Assembly: GCF_001513975.1 (NCBI RefSeq)
Contig: NZ_KQ947985.1
Location: 750,266-814,265 of the forward strand
DNA length: 64,000 nucleotides
Direction of reading: 5' to 3'
From: Streptomyces curacoi
GTDB lineage: Bacteria; Actinomycetota; Actinomycetes; Streptomycetales; Streptomycetaceae
Positions 17,365 to 25,629 of the stretch are shown one piece after another (positions within the stretch are counted from its first letter, which is position 1; every line of letters starts with the position of its first letter). The notes under the pieces are model-generated. The model worked only from the letters and a program-made list of their open reading frames with translations. It ran no database searches and had not been told where the DNA came from. The position numbers and the translations under genes are program-made.

Positions 17365-18300
17365 CTAGTCCCGCGCCACCAGCGTCAGCAGCGTCGCCTC
17401 CGGAGGGCATGCGAAGCGGAACGGGGTGTAGCGGTTCGCGCCGCAGCCCGCCGAGACGTGCAGGTAGGCCGTACGGCCCTGCGCCGTGTGCGTGGACAGG
17501 CCCTTGACGCGGTCCGTGTCCAGGTCGCAGTTGGTGACCAGGGCGCCGTAGAAGGGGATGCAGACCTGGCCGCCGTGGGTGTGGCCGGCCAGGATCAGGG
17601 GGTAGTCGTCGGCCGTGTACGCGTCCAGCACCCGCAGATACGGCGCGTGGACCACGCCCATCGCGAAGTCGGCGGCGCCCGACGGGCCGCCGGCCACCTG
17701 CTCGTAGCGGTCCTTCTTGATGTGCGGGTCGTCGAGGCCGGTGAGCTCCACCGAGAGGCCCTCGATCTTCAGCGTCCCCCGCGTGTTCGTCAGGTTGAGC
17801 CAGCCCGCGGCGTCGAAGCCGTCGCGCAGGTCCTCCCAGGGGTTGTGGATCGCGCCGACGACGGGCGGGTTGCCGTTCAGGCCGTGGCGGCCCTGGACCT
17901 TCTCCAGCAGGTAGCGGGCGGGGTTGCGGGGCTTGGGGCCGTAGTAGTCGTTCGAGCCGAAGACGTACGCGCCCGGGAACTCCATCAACGGGCCCAGCGC
18001 GTCCAGGACCTCCGGCACGCCCTCCGGGTCGGACAGGTTGTCGCCCGTGTTGATCACGAAGTCGGGGCGCAGGCCGGCCAGGGAGCGCAGCCAGCGCTGC
18101 TTCTTGCGCTGGCCGCCGACCATGTGGATGTCGGAGACCTGGAGCACGCGCAGCGGGCGCATGCCGGCCGGCAGGACGGGGACCGTCACCCGTCGGAGGC
18201 GGAAGGAACGGGCCTCGAAACCCGCCGAATACAGCAGACCGGCGGCACCAACCGCCGTGATTCCCAGGGGTACTCCGTATCGCGCGCGCATACGACCCAT
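17365..18300 (-). CDS. membrane-anchored metallophosphoesterase
   Basis: A 311-residue calcineurin-like phosphoesterase. A short hydrophobic N-terminus (GITAVGAAGLLYSAGF) is followed by metal-binding blocks QVSDIHM (DxH), INTGDNL (GDN), FGSNDYY (in place of GNHD) and LAGHTHGGQ (GHTHGG). The ND replacement for NH in the third block is common in this YkuE-like group. Start ATG at 18300; ATG at 18291 is possible. The substrate is unknown; the family acts on phosphoesters of lipids or nucleotides outside the membrane. It diverges from the GatB/YqeY-type gene. Confidence 0.9.
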   Translation of the reverse strand: MGRMRARYGVPLGITAVGAAGLLYSAGFEARSFRLRRVTVPVLPAGMRPLRVLQVSDIHMVGGQRKKQRWLRSLAGLRPDFVINTGDNLSDPEGVPEVLDALGPLMEFPGAYVFGSNDYYGPKPRNPARYLLEKVQGRHGLNGNPPVVGAIHNPWEDLRDGFDAAGWLNLTNTRGTLKIEGLSVELTGLDDPHIKKDRYEQVAGGPSGAADFAMGVVHAPYLRVLDAYTADDYPLILAGHTHGGQVCIPFYGALVTNCDLDTDRVKGLSTHTAQGRTAYLHVSAGCGANRYTPFRFACPPEATLLTLVARD

Positions 18301-18446
18301 CGTGTCAGACCGCGGGGAGTGCCCCGGACCCGCCGGTCCCGCCGGTCGTCCCCGCCCGCACTCGACCTCCTCCGATACGGCGCCTCCATGCAGGCCCCTT
18401 GAAATCAACGGGCGTTCCGCTCCCCACACCTGCGACAATCAACCCC

Positions 18447-18911
18447 ATGACCACGCTCAAGTCGAAGCTGCAGGAAGACCTCAACGCCGCGATCAAGGAG
18501 CGCGACGAGCTCCGCTCCTCGACGCTCCGGCTGACGCTCGCCGCGATCACCAAGGAGGAGGTCGCGGGCAAGGAGAAGCGCGAGCTCTCCGACGACGAGG
18601 TGCAGAAGGTGATCACCCGCGAGGCGAAGAAGCGCCGTGAGGCGGCCGAGGCCTTCGCGCAGGGTGGTCGTGGGGAGCAGGCCGAGCGGGAGAAGGCGGA
18701 GGGCGAGGTGCTCGCCGCGTACCTGCCGAAGCAGCTCAGCGACGACGAGCTGAACCAGATCGTCGCCCAGGCCGTCGAGGAGGCCAAGGCGGCCGGCGCC
18801 GAGGGTCCGCGGGCCATGGGTGCCGTCATGAAGATCGTGAACCCGAAGGTCGCTGGTCAGGCGGAGGGCGGTCGCGTGGCGGCGGCGGTCAAGAAGCTGC
18901 TGGCCGGCTGA
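18447..18911 (+). CDS. GatB/YqeY domain-containing protein
   Basis: A 154-residue soluble, highly charged helical protein (MTTLKSKLQEDLNAAIKERD at the start, KLQEDLN/TKEEVAGKEKRELSDDE/AYLPKQLSDDEL motifs), the full length of the free-standing YqeY family, which shares the tRNA-binding tail domain of GatB. A role in tRNA-dependent amidation is inferred only from the shared domain. ATG at 18447 was preferred over an upstream frame extension because of conserved length. It converges on the PBP gene across a perfect 22-bp hairpin. Confidence 0.92.
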   Translation: MTTLKSKLQEDLNAAIKERDELRSSTLRLTLAAITKEEVAGKEKRELSDDEVQKVITREAKKRREAAEAFAQGGRGEQAEREKAEGEVLAAYLPKQLSDDELNQIVAQAVEEAKAAGAEGPRAMGAVMKIVNPKVAGQAEGGRVAAAVKKLLAG

Positions 18912-18967
18912 CGCCCACAGGCACGCGGCGCGGGCCCCGGCCCACGGCCCCGGGCCCGTATGACTTA

Positions 18968-19021
18968 CGGCCCCTCTCCCTTCGTACGACACGAAAACCT
19001 CGTACGAAGGGAGAGGGGCCG
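18968..19021. terminator. bidirectional terminator, 22-bp perfect stem
   Basis: Arms 18968-18989 and 19000-19021 are perfectly complementary around a 10-base loop, between convergent genes. Confidence 0.9.
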
Positions 19022-19098
19022 CCTCTGTCTCAAGCGCCGTCTCTGTCCCAAGGGCCCTCGGCGTCCCCAAGCGCCCTCGGTCGGCCCGGCCGGCCGCG

Positions 19099-21372
19099 TC
19101 AGTCGCGGCCCCCGTTGCCGTTGCCGTTGCTCTGGCCCTGCCACCAGCCCTCCGGGATCGAGAAGGTCGGTGTCGGGAAGGCGCCGCCGTCCGTGCCGCC
19201 GGTGTTGCCGCCGTTGACCAGGCCGCCGATGACGTTGTCGCCGTTGTCCCCGTCGTTGTCGCCGTTCCCGTTGCCGTCCTCGTCGCCGCGGTCCCGGGGG
19301 TCGGCCCGCGGGATGTCGACGAGGTTGAAGCTGTCCACGGGCTTGCCCTCCAGGGCGCCGGCCATGGCGTCCCGCCAGATCGGGCCGGGGACCCGGCCAC
19401 CGAAGACCAGCTCGTTGTACTGGCCGCCGATGTAGATGTTGCGCATCTTGACCTTCTGGGTGGCGCTGCCGACCCAGACGGCGCCCGAGAGGTTCGGGGT
19501 GTAGCCGACGAACCAGGCGTTGCGGCGCTCGTCCGTCGTACCCGTCTTACCGGCGCTCTGGCGGTCGGTGAGACCGGCCTCCTGGCCCGTACCGGAGTCG
19601 ACCACACCGCGCAGCAGGGTGTTGATGGTGTCCGCGGTCTTCTCGGACATCGCGCGCGAGCAGGTCGACTTGGGCACCTCCAGGGACTTCTGCTGGCCGC
19701 CGATCTTCTGCGTGATCGACTCGATGGCGATCGGCGTGCAGTACATGCCGCGGGAGGCGAAGGCCGCGTACGCGCTCGCCATGGTGAGCGGCGAGATACC
19801 GGTCGAGCCGAGCGTCATCGACGACGGCACCTCGGGGATCTTGTCGCCGTTGCCCTGCCGGACGTGCAGCTTGTCGGTGATGTTGACCACCGGGCACATG
19901 CCGATGTCCTCGATCATCTGCACGAAGTAGGTGTTGACCGACTTGGCCATGGCGTCCTCGAGCCGGTAGGGGCCGACCTCGGACTCGTTCTCGTTCTCCA
20001 GCTTGTAGCCGCCGTCGTTGACCCAGGGCTTCTCGCAGCCCCGCACCGTCTTCGGATACGGCATCTCGTACGGGGCGGGGTACTCCTGCGTCGGGGGCCG
20101 CCCCTCCTCCAGCGCGGCCGCCGCCACGAACGGCTTGAACGTCGAACCGGTCGGGAAGCCGAAGTTGGAGCCGCCGTACGCCTTGTCGACCGAGAAGTTC
20201 AGCTCGGTCTCGTTCTTGCCGTAGCCGAACGGCTTCGACTGGCCCATGCCGAGGATCTTGCCCGTGCCGGGCTCGACGAGGGTGGCCGCGGCGGCGACCT
20301 TGTCCGACTGGTAGACGTGGTCCTTCAGCGAGGACTGGACCGACTCCTGGGCCTGCGGGTCGAGGGTCGTCCTGATGGTCAGGCCGCCCTGGTTCCAGAT
20401 CTTGGCGCGCGCCTCGCGGTCCTTGCCGAAGACCGGGTCGCTCTTGAAGACCTTCTCGACGTACTTGCAGAAGAAGCTCGCGCCCTTCACGGCGGTGATG
20501 CAGCCGTTCTTGGGCTTGCTGACCTTCAGCTCCAGCAGCGTCCCCTTGGCCTTGTCGGCCTCCGCCTGGGAGATGTCGCCGACGTCGGCCATGCGCTGCA
20601 GCACGACGTTGCGCCGCTTGGTGGCCTCGGCCTCGTCGTTGACCGGGTCGTAGCGGCTGGGCGACTGCACGATGCCGGCCAGCAGCGCGGCTTCCTGGAG
20701 CTTGAGGTCCTTGGCGGACTTGGAGAAGTAGCGCTGGGCGGCGGCCTCGACGCCGTACGCCTGCTGGCCGAAGAACGTGATGTTCAGGTAGTTCTCGAGG
20801 ATCTTCTTCTTGCCGAGCTCCTCCTCGACCTGGATCGCGTACTTCAGTTCGCGGATCTTGCGGCCGAGGGTCTGCTGGGTGGCCTGCGCGACCTTCGTCG
20901 CGTCGTCGCCGGCCTCCTCGACGAAGACGTTCTTCACGTACTGCTGCGTGAGCGTGGAGGCGCCCTCGGTCACTCCGCCGCTCTGGGCGTTGCGGTTGAG
21001 GGCGCGCAGGACGCCCTTCAGGTCGACCGCGCCGTGCTGGTAGAAGCGGGCGTCCTCGATCGCGACGATCGCCTGCTGCATGTACGGCGAGATGTCCTTG
21101 AGGTCGACCACCGTGCGGTCGCGCGAGTAGACCGTGGCGATCGTGCCGCCGTTGGCGTCCAGGATCGTGGTGCGCTGGCTCAGCGGCGGGGTCTTGAGGT
21201 TGGCCGGGAGCTCGTCGAAACTCTCGACGGATCCCTTGGCCGCGAGTCCCAGCGCGCCGACGGCGGGCAACGCGATGCCGGCCAGTACGGCTCCCGCGAG
21301 CACACTGACACCGAGGAACTTGGCGGCCTGCTGCGTTGGCGACAGACCACCGCCCGAGCGCTTCTTTGGCAT
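19099..21372 (-). CDS. bifunctional class A penicillin-binding protein
   Basis: A 757-residue peptidoglycan glycosyltransferase/transpeptidase. A short cytoplasmic basic tail is followed by one membrane span (about residues 19-45). The GT51 domain shows the catalytic Glu in AIEDARFYQH (residue 106) and the GASTLTQQYVKN block. The transpeptidase has SxxK at 410-413 (GSTFK), SVN at 478-480 and KTG at 609-611. The C-terminus from about 690 is Gly/Asn/Asp-rich low-complexity sequence. It is divergent from wblA, the same pairing as ponA2 beside whiB4 in mycobacteria. All catalytic residues are present. Confidence 0.95.
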   Translation of the reverse strand: MPKKRSGGGLSPTQQAAKFLGVSVLAGAVLAGIALPAVGALGLAAKGSVESFDELPANLKTPPLSQRTTILDANGGTIATVYSRDRTVVDLKDISPYMQQAIVAIEDARFYQHGAVDLKGVLRALNRNAQSGGVTEGASTLTQQYVKNVFVEEAGDDATKVAQATQQTLGRKIRELKYAIQVEEELGKKKILENYLNITFFGQQAYGVEAAAQRYFSKSAKDLKLQEAALLAGIVQSPSRYDPVNDEAEATKRRNVVLQRMADVGDISQAEADKAKGTLLELKVSKPKNGCITAVKGASFFCKYVEKVFKSDPVFGKDREARAKIWNQGGLTIRTTLDPQAQESVQSSLKDHVYQSDKVAAAATLVEPGTGKILGMGQSKPFGYGKNETELNFSVDKAYGGSNFGFPTGSTFKPFVAAAALEEGRPPTQEYPAPYEMPYPKTVRGCEKPWVNDGGYKLENENESEVGPYRLEDAMAKSVNTYFVQMIEDIGMCPVVNITDKLHVRQGNGDKIPEVPSSMTLGSTGISPLTMASAYAAFASRGMYCTPIAIESITQKIGGQQKSLEVPKSTCSRAMSEKTADTINTLLRGVVDSGTGQEAGLTDRQSAGKTGTTDERRNAWFVGYTPNLSGAVWVGSATQKVKMRNIYIGGQYNELVFGGRVPGPIWRDAMAGALEGKPVDSFNLVDIPRADPRDRGDEDGNGNGDNDGDNGDNVIGGLVNGGNTGGTDGGAFPTPTFSIPEGWWQGQSNGNGNGGRD

Positions 21373-21871
21373 GGGGGCAGCCTAAACCGTAGAGATGAGC
21401 GAACCGAGAGCCGACGGTGTGAGCACGGCACAGGTCTGCCCGCTCTGCGCCGCCAGGCGCAGCTCGCTGATGGATGCAGCCCATTCGCCGGACAGGCGTG
21501 CAGGCCTTGGCCTAAGCTGCTCTCGACTGTCACAGCAGTGCGGCCACGTATCTATACGTCCGGCGACCCCGAATCGTTCCGGAGGTTCCCCAACTTTTTT
21601 GGTGGGGGCGTGTCCGAATCCGCCTTGTGTGTCATCCGGCGTCCGTTGTGACTCAACAGAACTGTCCCGGTTTGCCGGGAAGGTCGCGCATGTCGCCAGC
21701 TCACTCCCCCGGGTGATCTGCCGCTTACCCATAGTCCGTTCGGGCCATTCAAGATTGGGCCCGCTGGGGGTGTTGCGCTGTGCCCACCTTCCGTAACGTC
21801 CTCAACTGGCGGCGGTGAATATGCCGCTGCCGCCGTGGGGGAGCCTCGATTCGGGAGAGGACGGCGCCGGT
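21373..21871 (+). promoter_or_regulatory. long divergent promoter/leader region of PBP gene and wblA
   Basis: 499 bases with no supported gene. It has several AT-richer patches (21535-21605, including a run of six T, and 21720-21760). A long untranslated leader is usual for wblA-type genes. I could not assign exact -10/-35 boxes. Confidence 0.5.
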
Positions 21872-22210
21872 ATGGGCTGGGTAACCGACTGGAGTGCGCA
21901 GGCTGCCTGCCGCACTACCGATCCGGATGAACTGTTCGTTCAGGGAGCAGCGCAGAACAGGGCCAAGGCGGTGTGCACGGGATGCCCGGTGCGCACGGAG
22001 TGCCTGGCGGACGCGCTCGACAACCGCGTCGAGTTCGGCGTGTGGGGAGGCATGACGGAGCGGGAGCGCCGCGCACTGCTGCGCAGGCGACCCACCGTCA
22101 CCTCGTGGCGCCGGCTGCTGGAGACGGCTCGTACGGAGTACGAGCGCGGGGCAGGCCTGGTGCCCCTCGACGACGACCAGGTGTACGAGAACTACGCGGC
22201 GGTGAGCTGA
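21872..22210 (+). CDS. wblA: WhiB-like iron-sulfur regulator WblA
   Basis: A 112-residue protein with four iron-sulfur ligand cysteines at 13, 35, 38 and 44 (C-x21-C-x2-C-x5-C), the G-V-W-G-G turn at 56-60 and a basic C-terminal RRRPTVTSWRR stretch. The MGWVTDW start at 21872 gives the length remembered for Streptomyces WblA; an upstream ATG at 21815 is in frame but not expected. WblA is known in Streptomyces as a pleiotropic regulator that promotes sporulation and represses antibiotic production. The neighbourhood (PBP on one side, two ArsA/Get3-like ATPases on the other) is the conserved one. Confidence 0.95.
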   Translation: MGWVTDWSAQAACRTTDPDELFVQGAAQNRAKAVCTGCPVRTECLADALDNRVEFGVWGGMTERERRALLRRRPTVTSWRRLLETARTEYERGAGLVPLDDDQVYENYAAVS

Positions 22211-22231
22211 GGCGGCCCACGAGGTCTCCCC

Positions 22232-23635
22232 TCAGGCGCCGGCCGCGGGGTCGGGCAGTTCCGGCCGGTTGGCCGCGAGCCGGTTTCCGATGTCCCGCAG
22301 TCCCGCGAGGTCATGCACATCGCCGGGCAGCGCGGCCACTTCGGCCACCGCCACCTCGGGGTGGAGCGCGGTGAAGCGGTCACGGGTGCGCTGCTCGCGG
22401 GAGAGCAGCTGCATACGGTCGGCGTGCAGCCTCAACAGGCCTGCCGTGAGCTGGTCGACGGACCGCTCCAGATGCGGGGCGACGGGCTGCGGCTCGTCCG
22501 TGGCCGCGAGTCGCTCCAAGTCCGTGACGGCGGGGGAGCCTTCGTCAGGAGCCGATGCTTCGGGAGCGGGCGATTCTGAACTGTCGTATGTCTCGGGGGA
22601 GTTACGAAGTCCAGCTTTCCCGCCCTCCTGATCCACAATGCGAGGCTCTTCAAGATTTTCCGCGGCGGCGAGCGCCCGCTCGGCCGACAGCCGGTCGGCG
22701 CCGCTGCCGTGGACCCGGTTGAGCACCAGACCGGCGAGCGGCATGTCCTCGGCCGCCAGCCGCTCCACGAAGTACGCGGCCTCCCGCAGCGCGTCCCGCT
22801 CCGGCGCCGCCACCACCAGGAACGCCGTGCCGGGCGCCTGCAGCAGCTTGTACGTCGCGTCCGCGCGCGTACGGAACCCGCCGAACATCGAGTCCATCGC
22901 GGCCACGAACGTCTGGACGTCCTTCAGCAGCTGCCCGCCGAGCAGCTTGCCGAGCGCCCCCGTCATCATCGACATGCCGACGTTCAGGAACTTCATCCCC
23001 GCCCGCCCGCCGACCTTCGCCGGGGCCAGCAGTACGCGGATCAGCTTGCCGTCCAGGAACGAGCCGAGCCGCTTGGGGGCGTCCAGGAAGTCCAGCGCCG
23101 AGCGGGACGGCGGCGTGTCCACGACGATGAGATCCCACTCGTCCCTCGCCCGCAGCTGCCCCAGCTTCTCCATCGCCATGTACTCCTGCGTGCCCGCGAA
23201 GCCCGCCGAGAGCGACTGGTAGAAGGGGTTGCCCAGAATCGCGGCGGCCCGCTCGGGGTCCGCGTGCGCCTCGACGATCTCGTCGAAGGTGCGCTTCATG
23301 TCGAGCATCATCGCGTGCAGCTCGCCGTCGCCCTCGACGCCCTTCACCCGGCGTGGGGTGTTGTCGAGGGAGTCGATGCCCATCGACTGGGCGAGCCGGC
23401 GGGCCGGGTCGATGGTGAGCACGACGACCTTCCGGCCCCGCTCGGCGGCTCTGAGCCCGAGCGCCGCCGCGGTTGTGGTCTTGCCCACACCGCCCGAGCC
23501 GCAGCACACCACGATGCGGGTCTTCGGGTCGTCGAGCAGCGGGTCCAGGTCGAGTACGCGCGCGGGGGAGAGGTGCTGGGGGTGGTGCGGCTGGCGAGCG
23601 GTGTCGTGCGTGTGGGCCGGTTCCGGACGACTCAT
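22232..23635 (-). CDS. ArsA/Get3-like P-loop ATPase (second of pair)
   Basis: A 467-residue soluble ATPase. The P-loop reads CCGSGGVGKTTTAAA near residue 45: the invariant GKT is present but the signature Lys of the deviant Walker A is Ser. The switch motifs VLTIDPARRLAQ and VVDTPPSRSALDFL are intact. A stretch of about 40 residues near 340-385 (SPETYDSSESPAPEASAPDE and flanks) is low complexity and coded by AT-richer DNA. It lies 52 bases after its partner at 23688-24665 on the same strand. The pair corresponds in position to mycobacterial Rv3680/Rv3679, Get3-like proteins that act together. Start ATG at 23635, after AGGGGAT. Confidence 0.9.
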   Translation of the reverse strand: MSRPEPAHTHDTARQPHHPQHLSPARVLDLDPLLDDPKTRIVVCCGSGGVGKTTTAAALGLRAAERGRKVVVLTIDPARRLAQSMGIDSLDNTPRRVKGVEGDGELHAMMLDMKRTFDEIVEAHADPERAAAILGNPFYQSLSAGFAGTQEYMAMEKLGQLRARDEWDLIVVDTPPSRSALDFLDAPKRLGSFLDGKLIRVLLAPAKVGGRAGMKFLNVGMSMMTGALGKLLGGQLLKDVQTFVAAMDSMFGGFRTRADATYKLLQAPGTAFLVVAAPERDALREAAYFVERLAAEDMPLAGLVLNRVHGSGADRLSAERALAAAENLEEPRIVDQEGGKAGLRNSPETYDSSESPAPEASAPDEGSPAVTDLERLAATDEPQPVAPHLERSVDQLTAGLLRLHADRMQLLSREQRTRDRFTALHPEVAVAEVAALPGDVHDLAGLRDIGNRLAANRPELPDPAAGA

Positions 23636-23687
23636 GACATCCCCTGCTTCCGACGTACGGCGTACCGCTCGCACCTGGTCAACGAAC

Positions 23688-24665
23688 TCATGTCAGACCC
23701 TGTTCCCGCAGCTCGCGTGCGAGTTCGTACAGGCCCGCCAGGTCCATGCCCTCGGCCAGCAAGGGCAGCTCGTGCACGGGCAGACCCAACTCCTCCAGCA
23801 CCGCCCGCTGTTCCTGCTCCAGCGCATACCGCTCGGCGTACTCGTCGGCCTGCGCCAGCAGCGGGTCCACCAGCCGCTCGGCGTTCCCGCCGCGCCGCGC
23901 CCCACCGAGCCCGGCCGAGGAGAGCGACTTGGCCACGGCGGCGCGCGGAACGGTTCGTACGAGTTCCAGATCGCCGGCGTCCAACACCTCGGGCCGCACC
24001 ATGTTCACGATGGTCCGCCCCACCGGCAGCCGCGCCCCGCGCAGCTCGGCGATCCCGTCCGCGGTCTCCTGGACCGGCATCTCCTCCAGCAGGGTCACCA
24101 GATGCACGGCCGTCTCCGCCGACTTCAGCACCCGCATCACGGCCTGCGCCTGATTGTGTATCGGCCCGATCCTGGCGAGCCCGGCGACCTCGTCGTTGAC
24201 GTTGAGGAAGCGGGTGATGCGCCCGGTGGGTGGCGCGTCCATGACGACGTAGTCGTACGCGAACCGCCCGCTCTTGTCCTTGCGCCGCACCGCCTCGCAT
24301 GCCTTGCCGGTCAGGAGTACGTCCCTGAGCCCCGGCGCGATGGTGGTGGCGAAGTCGATGGCGCCGAGCTTCTTCAGCGCCCGGCCCGCCCCGCCCATCT
24401 TGTAGAACATCTGGAGGTAGTCCAGAAGGGCCAGTTCGGGGTCGATGGCGAGGGCGTACACCTCCCCGCCCCCTGGAGCGACGGCGATCTTCCGCTCCTC
24501 ATAGGGCAGCGCCTCTGTCTCGAAGAGCTGCGCGATGCCCTGCCTGCCCTCGACCTCGACGAGAAGCGTCCGCTTCCCCTCGGTCGCGAGGGCGAGCGCG
24601 AGCGCGGCGGCGACCGTGGTCTTTCCGGTCCCGCCCTTGCCGCTGACGACCTGGAGCCTGCTCAC
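23688..24665 (-). CDS. ArsA/Get3-like P-loop ATPase (first of pair)
   Basis: A 325-residue ATPase starting with GTG at 24665. The deviant Walker A is complete (VSGKGGTGKTTVAAA, with the signature Lys), followed by LLVEVEGRQGIAQLFE and the switch motif VVMDAPPTGRITRFL. The first gene of an apparent two-gene unit with 22232-23635. Family knowledge: such pairs in actinobacteria form ATP-hydrolysing complexes related to tail-anchored-protein targeting factors; the cargo here is unknown. Confidence 0.9.
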   Translation of the reverse strand: MSRLQVVSGKGGTGKTTVAAALALALATEGKRTLLVEVEGRQGIAQLFETEALPYEERKIAVAPGGGEVYALAIDPELALLDYLQMFYKMGGAGRALKKLGAIDFATTIAPGLRDVLLTGKACEAVRRKDKSGRFAYDYVVMDAPPTGRITRFLNVNDEVAGLARIGPIHNQAQAVMRVLKSAETAVHLVTLLEEMPVQETADGIAELRGARLPVGRTIVNMVRPEVLDAGDLELVRTVPRAAVAKSLSSAGLGGARRGGNAERLVDPLLAQADEYAERYALEQEQRAVLEELGLPVHELPLLAEGMDLAGLYELARELREQGLT

Positions 24666-24708
24666 GTCTTCGAGCCTAACCAGTCGGTGCGCCGACTACG
24701 CGACAGCC

Positions 24709-24717
24709 TGTGGACAA
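24709..24717 (-). promoter_or_regulatory. perfect DnaA-box sequence
   Basis: TGTGGACAA here is the complement of TTGTCCACA, the Streptomyces DnaA-box consensus. It lies in the short divergent promoter region between the ATPase pair and the DUF4177 gene. Binding is not shown. Confidence 0.4.
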
Positions 24718-24782
24718 CGTGACCGCGGCCGGCCGCTCGGCCGCCGCTCGACCCCCGCCGGGCAGCGGATAAAGTCGGCCAC

Positions 24783-24944
24783 ATGACCAAGTGGGAATAC
24801 GCAACCGTGCCGCTGCTCGTCCACGCCACGAAGCAGATTCTGGACACCTGGGGCGAGGACGGCTGGGAGCTCGTCCAGGTCGTGCCCGGGCCGAACAACC
24901 CCGAGCAGCTCGTGGCCTACCTGAAGCGGGAGAAGCAGGCGTGA
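24783..24944 (+). CDS. DUF4177 family protein
   Basis: A 53-residue protein too short to show in many annotations. The start MTKWEYATVPLLVH and the middle ILDTWGEDGWELVQVVPG carry the W-E-Y and GWELV pattern of DUF4177. Its stop overlaps the GTG start of the RidA-type gene by four bases (GTGA), so the two are translationally coupled. The same pair is found in mycobacteria between the Get3-like genes and the MBL hydrolase. Function unknown. Confidence 0.9.
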   Translation: MTKWEYATVPLLVHATKQILDTWGEDGWELVQVVPGPNNPEQLVAYLKREKQA

Positions 24945-25408
24945 GCGCCGTCGAGGCGAAGCTCGCCGAGCTGGGCCTGACGCTCCCGGAGGTGGTGCCT
25001 CCGCTGGCCGCCTACCAGCCGGCGGTCCAGTCGGGCGTGTACGTCTACACCGCCGGCCAGCTCCCCATGGTGGAGGGCAAGCTGCCGGTCACCGGCAAGG
25101 TGGGCGCCGAGGTCACCCCCGAGGAGGCCAAGGAACTCGCCCGCACCTGCGCCCTGAACGCCCTCGCGGCCGTGAAGTCGGTGGCGGGCGACCTGGACCG
25201 TATCGCGCGGGTGGTGAAGGTGGTGGGCTTCGTGGCTTCGGCCTCGGACTTCACCGGCCAGCCGGGCGTCATCAACGGCGCCAGCGAACTCCTCGGCGAG
25301 GTCCTCGGCGACAAGGGCGTCCACGCGCGCAGCGCGGTGGGCGTGGCCGTGCTTCCGCTGGACGCGCCGGTGGAGGTCGAGGTGCAGGTGGAGCTGACGG
25401 AGGCGTAG
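24941..25408 (+). CDS. RidA/YjgF/YER057c family protein
   Basis: A 155-residue protein with GTG at 24941 overlapping the previous stop. The YTAGQLPMVEGKLPVTGKVG block and the C-terminal HARSAVGVAVLPLDAPVEVE block are those of the longer actinobacterial RidA subgroup. The catalytic Arg of canonical RidA (in the R-xxxxV motif) is represented by HARSAVGV. Family members hydrolyse reactive enamine/imine intermediates from PLP enzymes; whether this subgroup does so is not certain. Confidence 0.88.
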   Translation: MSAVEAKLAELGLTLPEVVPPLAAYQPAVQSGVYVYTAGQLPMVEGKLPVTGKVGAEVTPEEAKELARTCALNALAAVKSVAGDLDRIARVVKVVGFVASASDFTGQPGVINGASELLGEVLGDKGVHARSAVGVAVLPLDAPVEVEVQVELTEA

Positions 25409-25629
25409 GCCTTCGGCGGTGGGGGCCGGTTCGGGGCCGGTTCGGGGTATGTCCGGGGCCGGGCTGGGGCCGGGCCGGGACAGGCTGAGCGGCGGTGAGC
25501 GGCGGTGAGCGGTGCTCAGGAGCGCTGAGCAGTGCTGAGCAGTGCTGAGCAGTGCTGAGCAGTGCTGAAGAGCGCTGAGCGGCGCCGAAACAGCCGCCGC
25601 TCGGACTCCTGGCAGGGCACAGTGACCCC
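25409..25629. other. repeat-rich gap upstream of the nucleotidyltransferase
   Basis: 221 bases with direct copies of GGGGCCGGTTC near 25418-25445, then ten 10-bp units, then the presumed promoter of the next gene. Confidence 0.6.
25481..25580. repeat. ten tandem 10-bp units
   Basis: Ten consecutive decamers, mostly AGTGCTGAGC, GGCGGTGAGC or AGCGCTGAGC, all in the same register; four are near-identical AGTGCTGAGC/AGTGCTGAAG. The period is close to one helical turn. Confidence 0.9.

Noticed and set aside
19864..21651. 595-codon plus-strand frame opposite the PBP gene
   Set aside because: Leu/Asp/Val/Arg-rich antisense of the PBP coding sequence.
25481..25580. CRISPR array
   Set aside because: Units are only 10 bp, directly adjacent, with no spacers and no cas genes in the window.
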